From Bog-366 sp963722555 (lineage in GTDB: Bacteria > Acidobacteriota > Terriglobia > UBA7540), in assembly GCA_963722555.1 (NCBI GenBank), contig CAVRNQ010000007.1:1054001-1118000 (forward strand): a DNA stretch of 64,000 nt. Reading direction: 5' to 3'. Of the stretch, positions 41,929 to 50,706 are shown in pieces (positions within the stretch are counted from its first letter, which is position 1; each line of letters starts with the position of its first letter). Both the position numbers and the translations under genes were made by a program. The notes under the pieces were generated by a model, which saw only the letters and a program-made list of their open reading frames with translations, was not told where the DNA came from and searched no databases.

Positions 41929-43059
41929 TTACGCTACGCAGGCTTCGTAGTAGCCATGCTTCTCGATTTCATCCCACATGGCCAGGACATTCTGAAGTTT
42001 GGCAGCCGGGTGGATTTCCGTTGTCGAGCCGATCCAGAGGCGCCCCGTCGTCCCCGCGTCGTTGATGGTCTTGCGGACCGCCTCCCGGACTTCCGCTTCA
42101 CTTCCAAACGGGAGCAATTGCGAGGCATCGATCCCGCCCATCAACACCCAATCCGGGAAAGCCTTACGGACATCCCCGGCGTACATCTTCGATAGCGGCT
42201 CGAGAGGATTGATGCCATCAATCCCCGCTTGGCGGAAGTCCTCCAGGACGCGCCAAAGGTTCCCGTCCGAGTGGTAGATCACTTTTATTCCGTGCTCGTG
42301 CCAGGCGTTCACCAGCTTCGCCAGGCGAGGGAAAAACTCTTTGCGCAGAAAGGCAGGCGAGAACATCAACTGGTCGGTGCCGGCGATGTCGGAAAAGACC
42401 AGCGCCACCGGGGAGAGCGAGGGATCCGCGGTCTCGTGGACGCGCTGGATTTCCGCCCAGTTCAGCGCTTCCAGCCAGTCCGACACCAGTTGCGGGTTCT
42501 CCGCGTAGGCGTACGACAGCAAATCCAGACCCGCCCGCACGTGCGCCGTGTCCAATCCCACCGGGCTCTCGTTGGGGAATATCACGGTGTTCCCGCCCAC
42601 CTTCTCCTGCAACTCCAGGTACTGCTCGCGCGGGGATTTGGATGACGCCCCCCACACATTGCTCTTGCCCGCGAAGGTGAACATGTCACCAAAGCGACGG
42701 TTGTGGAGCTCCTCAATGTTGCGGGGAATGTAGTCGAGCAAACCCTGGGCATCGCTGAACGGCCGCTCGATCAACCAGGTCGTCCACCATTCCTGCTTGT
42801 AAACGAACCCGTCCGCCTGGCGGATCAACTTTTCTTCCACGGGCGCGGCAATCCCGCGCGTGATATCCAGCCGCTCCCCAATGGTTTTGCACAGCAGATC
42901 CAAACCATTCTGCGGTGTGATTCTCTCACCCGTCACATATTCGATGAGGGGGAGGTGCTGAATCAGGTCAAAGATTGGGACCCGGTCCGGCAGTTCGCCG
43001 CGCAAAGTGCACTCAATGCGCTGGCGCGCCGTCATTCGATCTTTCGGAAGTTTGCGCAT
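41929..43059 (-). CDS. Uroporphyrinogen decarboxylase (URO-D) family protein
   Basis: A 376-residue cytoplasmic protein. The start TARQRIECTLRGELPDRVPI is the standard beginning of the URO-D/MtaA-like group. Further features are GIKVIYHSDGNLWRVLEDF, AGIDGINPLEPLSKM and PDWVLMGGIDASQLLPFGS, the conserved 'H.DG/G.D...' region of corrinoid-methyltransferase-type members. These proteins decarboxylate porphyrins or transfer methyl groups; this branch lacks any associated corrinoid protein here, so its function is open. It is transcribed opposite to both neighbours and has its own gap on each side (128 bases on its 3' side, 333 bases on its 5' side). Confidence 0.82.
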   Translation of the reverse strand: MRKLPKDRMTARQRIECTLRGELPDRVPIFDLIQHLPLIEYVTGERITPQNGLDLLCKTIGERLDITRGIAAPVEEKLIRQADGFVYKQEWWTTWLIERPFSDAQGLLDYIPRNIEELHNRRFGDMFTFAGKSNVWGASSKSPREQYLELQEKVGGNTVIFPNESPVGLDTAHVRAGLDLLSYAYAENPQLVSDWLEALNWAEIQRVHETADPSLSPVALVFSDIAGTDQLMFSPAFLRKEFFPRLAKLVNAWHEHGIKVIYHSDGNLWRVLEDFRQAGIDGINPLEPLSKMYAGDVRKAFPDWVLMGGIDASQLLPFGSEAEVREAVRKTINDAGTTGRLWIGSTTEIHPAAKLQNVLAMWDEIEKHGYYEACVA

Positions 43060-43392
43060 GCCTTGTCCTCGGAAGCCAATCGCGGTTGGCTGGAATGTTC
43101 AACACCTTCGTTGCTGAGGCCCGGCGCCAAAAGCCGTGCGACCTGCCCGGCCTCTTAGACTCGTCGTTGGGAGTCTACATCAACCCGGCGAGTTCTCAAA
43201 TCCTTGGGGCGGCGGGTGGTGACTCATTTTGAAGCGGACAGGCCTCAGCCTCGTCCCCCGAAGGGGAACAACATCATTAGCGAAACCTACGGACTCTTGC
43301 AATCAGAGACGGCCCGCAGTATGTTACCGGTCGGCCGGGAACCCAAAACGTAACTCCGGGTTCAAATGGCAACTTGCCTGAGGAGGGGAACT
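43060..43392. promoter_or_regulatory. Divergent intergenic region
   Basis: This 333-base gap holds the 5' ends of the minus-strand URO-D gene and the plus-strand sugar isomerase-like gene, so both promoters should be here. A GAGGAGGGG ribosome site occurs at 43380-43388. No convincing -35/-10 or operator was found by eye. Confidence 0.45.
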
Positions 43393-44265
43393 ATGCTGAC
43401 ACGGCGGGGTTTTCTGGGAAGGGCGCTTGCGGGAGCTGCCGCGAGCTCCGCAGTAGCCGCGCGAGGTCTGTGGGGAGCAGGGAAGCTGGCCTGGTCCGGA
43501 CCCATCGGACTGGAACTGTATACGGTGCGCGAGCTGTTCAAGAACGACCCGGCGGGCACTCTGAAGCAGGTGGCCGCTGTGGGATACCAGCAAGTCGAGA
43601 TCGGGCCGGGCCTCAAGCCGCAAACGCTGAACGATGCCCTGCGTGCCGCCGGCCTCACGGCCCCCAGCGGTTACTTTGATAACCCGGAGACCCTGGAAGC
43701 CTGGAAAAAGACGGTAGAAGAGGCGCATGCGTATGGGGTCCGCTATGCGGTGGTGGGAGACAACCCCCGCCTTGACTCCGAGACCTGGAAACGCCGGACC
43801 GACCTCTATAACGATTGTGGCAAGCTTGCCGCCGGCGCGGGGATCCAATTCTGTTACCACAATCACTTCCACGAATTTGAGCGTAACGGTGAGGCGTCGG
43901 GCTATGACCTCATGCTGAAGCGCTGCGATCCCCAGTTGCTGAAGATGGAAATGGACATCTTCTGGGCCGTTTACGCGGGCCAGGACCCGCTCGCCTACTG
44001 GCGCACTTACCCGGGACGTTTTCCGCTGCTCCACATCAAGGACATCAAAAAAGGCGTGACCATCAACCCCCACGAAGACCCCAAGGAAAAGCCCAATCCG
44101 TTCGCTCCCGTCGGCCAGGGCCGGATTGACTGGCAGGGAATCTTCGCGCACGTGGGTGAAGCGGGAGCAAAGCACATCATCGTTGAGCAGGATCAATGCG
44201 ACGTGCCCCCGCTGGAGGCCATTAAGATCAGTTTTGAATACCTGAAAAGGCTACACCTTCCATAA
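43393..44265 (+). CDS. Tat-exported sugar phosphate isomerase/epimerase family protein
   Basis: A 290-residue protein from the ATG at 43393 with GAGGAGGGG upstream. It starts MLTRRGFLGRALAGAAASS, a twin-arginine signal with a small-residue helix. The mature part shows the AP-endonuclease-2-like TIM barrel: GPIGLELYTVRELFKNDP, GYQQVEIGPG, FCYHNHFHEFE with metal-type histidines, LLKMEMDIFWAV, FPLLHIKDIKKG, and HIIVEQDQ at the end. Such proteins isomerise or epimerise keto sugars. An exported member of this family is typical of Acidobacteria and Bacteroidetes. The adjacent ApbE gene may be co-transcribed (30-base gap). Confidence 0.85.
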   Translation: MLTRRGFLGRALAGAAASSAVAARGLWGAGKLAWSGPIGLELYTVRELFKNDPAGTLKQVAAVGYQQVEIGPGLKPQTLNDALRAAGLTAPSGYFDNPETLEAWKKTVEEAHAYGVRYAVVGDNPRLDSETWKRRTDLYNDCGKLAAGAGIQFCYHNHFHEFERNGEASGYDLMLKRCDPQLLKMEMDIFWAVYAGQDPLAYWRTYPGRFPLLHIKDIKKGVTINPHEDPKEKPNPFAPVGQGRIDWQGIFAHVGEAGAKHIIVEQDQCDVPPLEAIKISFEYLKRLHLP

Positions 44266-44295
44266 TGGTCACTGGCCGCAACACCTGAATTTGTG

Positions 44296-45390
44296 ATGCT
44301 TATGTTCCCACCGCGGGAAATGCATGCTTTCCCTGACTCAACCCGCCGGTCTTGCCGTCTGGCGGGTCTCGCACTGCTTCCGGTGCTTCTCGCCGCGTCA
44401 GTACGCCTGTGCGCCCGAACCGGGGAAGGCCAGGGCGTGTACGAGTTCTCACTGCCGCGCATGGGGACCACCCTGCGCCTGAAGTTCTATGCCGCGAATG
44501 AAGCGGAAGCGCAGAAGGCCGCCAACGCCGTCTTTGCCCGCGTGGAGGATCTGGAGCAGATTTTCAGCGACTACCGGGACGACAGCGAACTTGCGCAGCT
44601 CTCGCGGGAGGGCGGGAGCGCCCCGCGCGTCGTCAGCCCGGAAATGTTCGAGGTCCTGGAAAGCTCCCTGCGCATCTCGGAGCTTTCCGGTGGCGCCTTT
44701 GACGTTACGGTCGGCCCGGTGGTCGAGCTCTGGCGCCAGGCACGGCGCACGCAGGTGATGCCAGACGCCGCAGCGCTGGCGCGAGCCAAGGCGGCGGTCG
44801 GCTATCGAAACCTCGAGTTGGATGCGCAGCATAGGACCGTCTTCCTGAAGCGTCGCGACATGAAACTGGACGTGGGCGCCATCGCCAAGGGTTATGCGGC
44901 AGACCAAGCCCTGGCGCTGCTGGGGACACGCGGCATCAGTCGGGCCCTGGTGGGCGCCGGAGGCGACCTGAGGATTGGGGCTCCGCCCCCCGGACGACCC
45001 GGCTGGGCCGTCGTCGTGGATTCCCCGGATACCGCGAGCGGCCGGCAACCTTGCACGTTGCTGCTGTACGACGTCGGCATCTCCACCTCCGGAAACTCCC
45101 GCCAATTTGCGGACATCCACGGCCGGCGTTTTTCGCACATCATTGATCCGGCCACGGGCATGGGTCTGGAGGGCGCGGCCAGCTCAACCGTAATTGCCCG
45201 CAACGGAACCACAGCGGACGGCCTCGCCACGGCCCTCTCCGTGATGCCGCCGCAAGCAGGCTTGCGCGCCGCGGAGTCCGTGGAGGGCGCCTCAGCCTAC
45301 TTGGTGCGCCAGTCGCCGCGGGGGTGGGAATATTATTCTTCCCGCGGATTTCCGCGAGCCTGTAACGAACCGGGAAAGCGAGGGCGATAG
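44296..45390 (+). CDS. apbE: FAD:protein FMN transferase (ApbE family)
   Basis: A protein of about 364 residues with an N-terminal signal region (RLAGLALLPVLLAASVRLCA). Family motifs: LPRMGTTLRLKFYA, SDYRDDSELAQL, SGGAFDVTVGPVVELWR, KLDVGAIAKGYAAD, RALVGAGGDLRIG, SHIIDPATGMGL and NGTTADGLATALSVM. ApbE enzymes attach FMN from FAD to a Thr or Ser of target proteins, mostly periplasmic electron-transfer proteins. It is followed by the cytochrome-type gene with 9 bases between, so a flavin/haem redox pairing is likely (inference). GTG at 44293 and ATG at 44320 are alternative starts. Confidence 0.9.
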   Translation: MLMFPPREMHAFPDSTRRSCRLAGLALLPVLLAASVRLCARTGEGQGVYEFSLPRMGTTLRLKFYAANEAEAQKAANAVFARVEDLEQIFSDYRDDSELAQLSREGGSAPRVVSPEMFEVLESSLRISELSGGAFDVTVGPVVELWRQARRTQVMPDAAALARAKAAVGYRNLELDAQHRTVFLKRRDMKLDVGAIAKGYAADQALALLGTRGISRALVGAGGDLRIGAPPPGRPGWAVVVDSPDTASGRQPCTLLLYDVGISTSGNSRQFADIHGRRFSHIIDPATGMGLEGAASSTVIARNGTTADGLATALSVMPPQAGLRAAESVEGASAYLVRQSPRGWEYYSSRGFPRACNEPGKRGR

Positions 45391-45399
45391 GGTCAGGGC

Positions 45400-46941
45400 G
45401 TGTTTATTTTCCTGCATCGATTTCGAGAAGCGTTCGCCAAGCGAAAGTCGTCCGCTCTGATTGTCTTCGGCATGTTGCTGGGATTCACTCTTCTGCTGGG
45501 AGGCCGGGCGGGTGTGGAATATACATCCTCCGACAAGTACTGCGACCAGGCGTGCCATTCGCATCCTGAGGCCACCCAGACCTGGATCAAGTCCCCGCAT
45601 TTCAGCACCAAGAGCGGCGTGGTCACGCACTGCACGGATTGCCATCTACCCGCCGGCGGAGCGGAGTTTTACACGGAAAAGGCGCGGCTCGGTCTGCAGG
45701 ATATCTATGGCAAAGCTTTCAAGAACGTTGCCAAGATTGACTGGCAAACGAAACAGTCCCTTGAACACGCCGCCACGTTTTCCTATGACTCGGCGTGCGT
45801 GAAGTGCCACCAGAACCTTTTCAGCGCGGGGCTCTCCAAGAAAGGTGTGGACGGCCACCTGCACTATCAGCGCTCCCAAGCCAGGATGCGGTGCATCAAC
45901 TGCCACCTGCACACGGGCCATTTCCGCGGGAAGAGAGAGGAAGCCACGGAGGATGTGGCGGAGAAAGATGACCGCGAACTTGACAAAGCCTTTCCCCTGC
46001 ATCCCCAGGGATTCTCGAACTACAGCGAGGAGATTCCGGGTTCCGAGGTGAAGTTCCGCATGGTCGCGGCGCCCGGCGGGACCTTCCAGATGGGCAGTCC
46101 CCCGAACGAGGCCTATCGCCGCCCCGACGAAGGTCCCGTGCACCCGGTGAGGCTCAGCCCGTTCTGGATGGGGCGGGTGGAGGTGAGCTGGCGGGAATAC
46201 GAAGTGTACCTCGCCGAGCGAGGCAGCAAGACCCGCGCCCGCGACAGCGTGAATCCCGGAGCTCCCGACGCCGTAACGGGCCCCACCCCGCCCTATGGCT
46301 CTCCCGACCAGGGATGGGGACGCGGCTCGCGGCCCGCCATCACCATGACCCACTACGCGGCGGAGAAGTATTGCGAGTGGCTGTCGTCGGTGACCGGGAA
46401 GAAGTACCGCCTGCCCACGGAGGCGGAGTGGGAATACGCCGCTCGCGCCGGTACGAGCCATCCTTACTTCTTTGACGGCGATCCCGCGCGCTTTACGACT
46501 CGGCGGTGGCTGAATCACATCTTGGGGGTTCGCGTCTCGCCCCTGGGTGACTTCGCCTGGTACCTCCAGAACGCCGGCAGCAAGACCCATCCCGCGGAAG
46601 GGACCAAACCGAATCCGTGGGGATTGCTGAACATGCTGGGCAACGTGCGCGAATTCTGCCTGGATTGGTACGCGCCGGATGCGTATGCGGCGGTCGAGGG
46701 GGAAATGTTGAATCCGCGCGGACCGGCCGGCGGCAAAGAATACGTGGTGCGGGGAGGGTCTTACCGCTCGGACGGGGCGGACCTGCGCTGCGCAGCCCGC
46801 GACCACACGCGGAGCGACGACTGGATGCTGACTGATCCGCAGATTCCCAAGAGCGTGTGGTGGTATTCTGACTGCTCGGACGTGGGCTTCCGTCTGGTGC
46901 GCGAAGTAGATGAAAAGGTGGAAGACCCCAGTGGGCGCTAA
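45400..46941 (+). CDS. NapC/NirT-type tetrahaem cytochrome fused to an SUMF1-type domain
   Basis: A 513-residue fusion with a GTG start. One N-terminal membrane helix (ALIVFGMLLGFTLLLGG) leads into a NapC/NrfH-like region with four haem-type motifs: C48DQAC52H53, which has three residues between the cysteines, and normal CTDCH (78-82), CVKCH (133-137) and CINCH (165-169). From about residue 210 to the end is a formylglycine-generating-enzyme/SUMF1-type domain: FRMVAAPGGTFQMGSPP, PVHPVRLSPFWMGRVEVSWR, YRLPTEAEWEYAARAGT, NPWGLLNMLGNVREFCLDWY and YVVRGGSYRSDGADLRCAAR. It is likely a membrane-anchored quinol-oxidising or electron-handling protein with a periplasmic modifying domain. NapC-SUMF1 fusions are known in Bacteroidetes-like organisms. 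Confidence 0.85.
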   Translation: MFIFLHRFREAFAKRKSSALIVFGMLLGFTLLLGGRAGVEYTSSDKYCDQACHSHPEATQTWIKSPHFSTKSGVVTHCTDCHLPAGGAEFYTEKARLGLQDIYGKAFKNVAKIDWQTKQSLEHAATFSYDSACVKCHQNLFSAGLSKKGVDGHLHYQRSQARMRCINCHLHTGHFRGKREEATEDVAEKDDRELDKAFPLHPQGFSNYSEEIPGSEVKFRMVAAPGGTFQMGSPPNEAYRRPDEGPVHPVRLSPFWMGRVEVSWREYEVYLAERGSKTRARDSVNPGAPDAVTGPTPPYGSPDQGWGRGSRPAITMTHYAAEKYCEWLSSVTGKKYRLPTEAEWEYAARAGTSHPYFFDGDPARFTTRRWLNHILGVRVSPLGDFAWYLQNAGSKTHPAEGTKPNPWGLLNMLGNVREFCLDWYAPDAYAAVEGEMLNPRGPAGGKEYVVRGGSYRSDGADLRCAARDHTRSDDWMLTDPQIPKSVWWYSDCSDVGFRLVREVDEKVEDPSGR

Positions 46942-47032
46942 GGCGGAGGAGGGACCGGTCGGAAAACACTCTGGGGAAAGACGAGCGGGAGGCAAAGGAC
47001 CAGCGAGGCTTCACCTCAGATTGGCGATCCGT

Positions 47033-47183
47033 GACCCCTCACCCGGCCCGCTACGCGGGTCCACCCTCTCCCCTGGGGAGAGGGCTCGAAATGGCTCGCG
47101 TGCACGGTATTCCAGCCCTCTCCGAGGGGAGAGGGTGGTCGCCAGCGGCGGCAGGGGGCCCCGAGCGCCGGGGGTGAGGGGTC
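47033..47183. repeat. Long terminally inverted CCCTCTCC repeat
   Basis: The unit is bounded by GACCCCTCACCC and GGGTGAGGGGTC (12-base perfect inversion). Inside it are CACCCTCTCCCCTGGGGAGA with GGGCT, and CCCTCTCCGAGGGGAGAGGG. It is the same family as 63643-63797 and 55352-55376. The rest of 46942-47282 has no gene apart from a strong GGAGG ribosome site at its right end. Confidence 0.72.
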
Positions 47184-47282
47184 TTGTCGTCGCAATGGCT
47201 TCGGCAAACTTGACTCAAATAGTGAAGTTCCGAATATCAACCCTGCTAGTGATATCGATTGAATTCATAAGGAGGAAAAAGC

Positions 47283-48611
47283 ATGAGCGAAGAGAAAAAG
47301 GTCGATCTTAACCGGCGCAGTTTTATCGGAGCGGTAGCTGTGGCGAGTGCCGGCGCCCTGATCGTGGGCTGCAAAAAGGAGGTCCCGAAACTGACTTTTG
47401 TGGATGTGGCTCCGGATGGTTCACCCCTGAAAGTTGGATTGATCGGTTGTGGAGAGCGCGGTACAGGGGCGGCGGCAGATTTTCTGGCCGCCGGGCCGAA
47501 TCTGAAGATCATCGCGCTGGCCGATGTGCTCCCGGACCACTTGGCCATCTGTCGCGGGTTACTGACCAAGGATTACAAGCAAGAGATCGCGGACGATCAC
47601 TGCTTCGTGGGTTTCGACGCTTACAAGAAGTTGCTGGAGCAGGATGTGGACGTCGTGCTGATGGCCACGCCCCCGCACTTCCGGCCCATTCACTTCGACG
47701 CCGCCGTGGAGGCCAAGAAGCATTGTTTCATCGAAAAGCCGGTGGGCGTTGACGCCCCCGGTATCCGCGCCGTGATTGCGGCGGGCGAGAAGGCGAAAGC
47801 TTATGGCCTTAACGTGGTGACCGGGACCCAGCGCCGGCACTCCCGCTCCTACCAGGAGACGTACAACCGCATTGCGAACGGGGCCATCGGCAAAATCATG
47901 GGCGCGAGCTGCCGCTGGAATCAGGCCGGGTTGTGGTACGCACCGAAGCAGAAAAAGTGGTCCGACATGGAAGCCATGATCCGCGACTGGGTGAACTGGT
48001 CATGGCTCTCGGGCGATCACATTGTGGAACAGCACGTCCACAACCTGGACACCATTGCCTGGTTCACCGGCATGTATCCCGCGAAGGCGGTGGGAGCGGG
48101 CGGCCGCGCGCGGCGGGTGACGGGCGATCAGTTTGACTTCTTCGCCGTCCAGTTCACGTATGAGAACGGCACCCGGCTGGAAAGCATGTGCCGGCAAATC
48201 GACGGCTGCACGGAAGACGTGTCCGAATACGTCGTGGGATCGGAAGGTTACACGAACTGCAAGAACACCATTTACGACCGGGACGGCAAAGTGGTGTGGG
48301 TGTACCAGGAAGAAGGGCAGGAGGCCGGCAAGACGAAAGTGGATCCCTACAAGCAGGAGCACGTCAACCTCGTCACGGCCATCCGCACTAACAAGCCTGT
48401 GAACGAGGCGGAGCACGTCGCCAAGTCAACACTTACGGCCATCATGGGTAGGACCGCCGCCTATACGGGCAAGGAAGTGACGTGGGACCAGATCATGGAA
48501 TCGCAAGAGCACCTGGGGCCTACGGAATACGCCATGGGGCCGGTGCCCATCAAACCTGTGTGGCCGGTGCCGGGAACCGCTGATACTGCCGGCAAACACA
48601 TGCGGAGCTGA
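47283..48611 (+). CDS. Tat-exported Gfo/Idh/MocA family oxidoreductase (lipoprotein)
   Basis: A 442-residue protein preceded by AAGGAGGAAAAAGC. The N-terminus carries a twin-arginine signal (NRRSFIGAVAVASAGALIVG) ending in a lipobox with Cys30. The mature part has a Rossmann start LKVGLIGCGERGTGAAADFL, HCFIEKPVGVDAPG with the catalytic Lys-Pro motif, RHSRSYQETYNRI and WSWLSGDHIVEQHVHNLDTI of the C-terminal domain. Members use NAD(P) to oxidise sugars, inositols or related compounds, although exported versions such as this are less well understood. Terminated by a strong hairpin just downstream, it forms its own transcription unit. Confidence 0.88.
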   Translation: MSEEKKVDLNRRSFIGAVAVASAGALIVGCKKEVPKLTFVDVAPDGSPLKVGLIGCGERGTGAAADFLAAGPNLKIIALADVLPDHLAICRGLLTKDYKQEIADDHCFVGFDAYKKLLEQDVDVVLMATPPHFRPIHFDAAVEAKKHCFIEKPVGVDAPGIRAVIAAGEKAKAYGLNVVTGTQRRHSRSYQETYNRIANGAIGKIMGASCRWNQAGLWYAPKQKKWSDMEAMIRDWVNWSWLSGDHIVEQHVHNLDTIAWFTGMYPAKAVGAGGRARRVTGDQFDFFAVQFTYENGTRLESMCRQIDGCTEDVSEYVVGSEGYTNCKNTIYDRDGKVVWVYQEEGQEAGKTKVDPYKQEHVNLVTAIRTNKPVNEAEHVAKSTLTAIMGRTAAYTGKEVTWDQIMESQEHLGPTEYAMGPVPIKPVWPVPGTADTAGKHMRS

Positions 48612-48654
48612 AGGTTGGGGCAGCTCTGGGTGTAGGGGACAACCTGGAACGGTG

Positions 48655-48687
48655 AAAAGGGGCGCGTTCGGTGGCGCCCCTTTTTCT
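48655..48687 (+). terminator. Rho-independent terminator
   Basis: Stem GGGGCGC (48659-48665) pairs with GCGCCCC (48674-48680), extended by A-T pairs (AAAA before, TTTTT after), and followed by TTTTTCTTCC. It is 43 bases after the oxidoreductase stop codon, a typical spacing. Confidence 0.85.
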
Positions 48688-48709
48688 TCCCTTGAACGCG
48701 ATGGTTTTC

Positions 48710-48776
48710 GTAGAGGCGGGCTTCAGCCCGGCATCGCGCCTTCAACAACTTATGCCCGCCCGAAGGCGGCCTCTAC
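48710..48776. repeat. GTAG-ended paired-hairpin repeat
   Basis: Begins GTAGAGGC and ends GCCTCTAC. Inner hairpins: GCGGGCTTCAGCCCG and GCCCGCCCGAAGGCGG. It follows the terminator of the oxidoreductase gene and precedes the left inverted repeat of the outer-membrane gene. Confidence 0.65.
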
Positions 48777-48802
48777 GTTTGCTGGCCGGGTTTTCACACA
48801 AT

Positions 48803-48847
48803 CTCTAAAGCCCCGCCCTTCCAAACCCGTGGTGAGAAATCCGGGCT
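48803..48847. repeat. 45-bp inverted repeat, left copy
   Basis: CTCTAAAGCCCCGCCCTTCC followed by AAACCCGTGGTGAGAAATCC and GGGCT. It is repeated in inverse orientation at 50133-50177 with only two mismatches. The 1.3 kb between them contains one gene, an outer-membrane protein. Confidence 0.8.
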
Positions 48848-48884
48848 AGGACGGAGCAGCAAGGGACTAACGGAAGTGTCTACA

Positions 48885-49718
48885 ATGCCGGCCCCACTGA
48901 AAGGGATTCAGTTCGTCTTGTTAGCAGCGGTAGCTGCTCTTCCCCTTTCTGCGCAAGATAACTACGAGATTCAGGTTTATGGAGCCGACACGGTTGCGGC
49001 GGGACACACCATGGTCGAACTACACAGTAATCTCACGATCGAGGGTTTCAAAGCAATTTCCCAGGGTGTGCTTCCGGATGAGCATCAAATACACGAAACG
49101 ATCGAGATCACCCAGGGCTGGACGGATTGGTTTGAAACAGGACTCTACATCTTCTCAAGTTACGGGCCGAACCAGGGCTATCAATGGGTTGGGGATCACC
49201 TTCGCCCTCGTGTTCGCGTGCCGGAGAAATGGCATTGGCCGGTGGGATTGAGCCTTTCGACGGAAATTGGCTACCAGCGGCCCAGTTTCTCTGCGGATAC
49301 CTGGACCTGGGAGATTCGCCCCATCGTGGACAAGCAGTGGCATTCCTGGTACGTGGCCTTCAATCCTGCTCTCGAGCGGTCGTTTCACGGGCCAAGTGTA
49401 TCTTCAGGTGTGGGCTTTTCTCCCAACTTCAAGGTTGCCTACTCGGTTACCCGAAAACTCAGTGCGGGCCTTGAATACTACGGGGCGTTGGGACCTATCA
49501 CCGGATTTGACCCTCTGTATATGCAGCAACAACAGATCGTGCCCACGATCGACTATGATTTCGGTCCGAACTGGGAATTCAACCTCGGAATGGGCGTGGG
49601 CGTTACGCGTAGTACCGATCATCTGCTTCTCAAAATGATTATCGGGCGGCGTTTTCACTTCATCACCCCGCGTCTGCCCCACTTTCTTCGATCGAGTCCA
49701 ACCGACACCGAGGGGTGA
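48885..49718 (+). CDS. Outer-membrane protein of unknown function
   Basis: A 277-residue exported protein. Start taken at ATG 48885, with GGAAG eight bases upstream; GTG at 48876 is an alternative. Signal peptide: IQFVLLAAVAALPLSA. The mature protein has alternating aromatic strands typical of beta-barrels: DNYEIQVYGADTVAAG, HTMVELHSNLTIEGF, SWYVAFNPALERSFHG, KLSAGLEYYGALGPI, NWEFNLGMGVGVT and a final IGRRFHFITP strand region. It is flanked by a 45-bp inverted repeat. No function could be assigned. It resembles putative outer-membrane proteins common in Acidobacteria. Confidence 0.72.
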   Translation: MPAPLKGIQFVLLAAVAALPLSAQDNYEIQVYGADTVAAGHTMVELHSNLTIEGFKAISQGVLPDEHQIHETIEITQGWTDWFETGLYIFSSYGPNQGYQWVGDHLRPRVRVPEKWHWPVGLSLSTEIGYQRPSFSADTWTWEIRPIVDKQWHSWYVAFNPALERSFHGPSVSSGVGFSPNFKVAYSVTRKLSAGLEYYGALGPITGFDPLYMQQQQIVPTIDYDFGPNWEFNLGMGVGVTRSTDHLLLKMIIGRRFHFITPRLPHFLRSSPTDTEG

Positions 49719-50132
49719 TGGCGACCGATGAGGAGTTGCCTTACCCCGTTCTTTAGTGATGAGCCACCCAGAAGGGATCGGTTGGCAATTTTCGATTCGC
49801 TCCACGGGGAAGGCGAACAGAGAATCACCCCACCCTCGTCTTTTCCTCAATAGACAGGACCCATCTGTGATGTGAGGGCGCTGGTCCGGTTCCGGGCGGG
49901 TGCGTGAGGGTCGGCAGGCGAGTGGCGGCGTTCAGCGACTTAGCGTGTCTCCAGCCACGGGCTGGCCGGAGAATTGCCTTCGGCGGAGTATTACGGGCAA
50001 AGGCCTTGCCGGTTTTCCTGGGGCTGATAGTCGGAGAGGAGGGAGTGCAATTCCGCGGGCCTCTCGCAATGGAGTGCGGACAGAGAGGCGAGAACTTGCA
50101 GATGGCTAGAGTTGGTGAGTCGGGCCAGAGTC
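49719..50132. other. Gene-free interval inside the inverted-repeat unit
   Basis: About 410 bases follow the outer-membrane gene. Short frames exist but give no recognisable protein. It might hold the remains of a transposase or other cargo of the inverted-repeat unit, but nothing recognisable is left. Confidence 0.35.
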
Positions 50133-50177
50133 AGCCCGGATTTCTCACCACGGGATTGGAAGGGCGGGGCTTTACAG
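50133..50177. repeat. 45-bp inverted repeat, right copy
   Basis: The inverse complement of 48803-48847 with two mismatches. Together they define a 1.37-kb unit around the outer-membrane protein gene. Confidence 0.8.
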
Positions 50178-50195
50178 CCTGCGGAACAACCCGTC

Positions 50196-50421
50196 GGGAT
50201 TGTCATTCTGAGGAGCCGCAGGCGGTCCTGAGTGAAGCGAAGGAAGAATCTCGTATTTCTATGAAAATGCGCAGAGCGAGATTCTTCACGCAGTTAATCC
50301 TGAGCAGGCAGAGCGAGATCCTTCACGCAGTTTATCCTGAGCGGGCAGAGCGAGATTCTTCGCTTCGCTCAGAATGACAGCGAAGGACTCAGAATGGCAG
50401 CGAAGGACTCGGGATGACAGC
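50196..50421. repeat. Tandem TGTCATTCTGAG-type dispersed repeats
   Basis: Successive copies: ATTGTCATTCTGAGGAGCC, then 37-base units starting AGAGCGAGATTCTTCACGCA and AGAGCGAGATCCTTCACGCA, then AGAGCGAGATTCTTCGCTTC with GCTCAGAATGACAGC, and two 20-base units GAAGGACTCAGAATGGCAGC / GAAGGACTCGGGATGACAGC. This is a nested expansion of a widespread Acidobacteria-type repeat. The remaining 50422-50706 holds no recognised gene. Confidence 0.65.
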
Positions 50422-50706
50422 AGGGAAGCGTTTTTCCGCAGCCTGTTCAGCCCGGCGACCTCCCTAAAGCGGGTGGCTTTCGGCTTGCGCGGGGATGACC
50501 GTTGAAGGAGGGTGGGGAGCCTTGACGCCACAAGGTCGGTTGGGAATGGCACGTGGAGGGTAGAGGTCCTATGAGGCTCATGTCCTTAGGTGGGTCAACT
50601 GCCTTGTCATTCCCGCGCAAGCCGGAAGCCCGGGGGAGAAGCTTCAGAACCAGGCCAAACCGTTCCGGTCCGGGAGAGAGAGCTCTTTTGGGTGAAGGCA
50701 CGGGGG

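Noticed and set aside
45646..46995. A 449-codon minus-strand frame opposite the NapC-SUMF1 fusion
   Set aside because: Antisense shadow of a strongly recognised gene; the translation is histidine/arginine-rich without domain motifs.
49904..50377. A 157-codon plus-strand frame after the outer-membrane gene
   Set aside because: Its second half is translated from the inverted repeat and the TGTCATTCTGAG repeats.
50196..50421. Possible CRISPR-like array
   Set aside because: The repeats are directly adjacent without unique spacers, and no cas gene is present.
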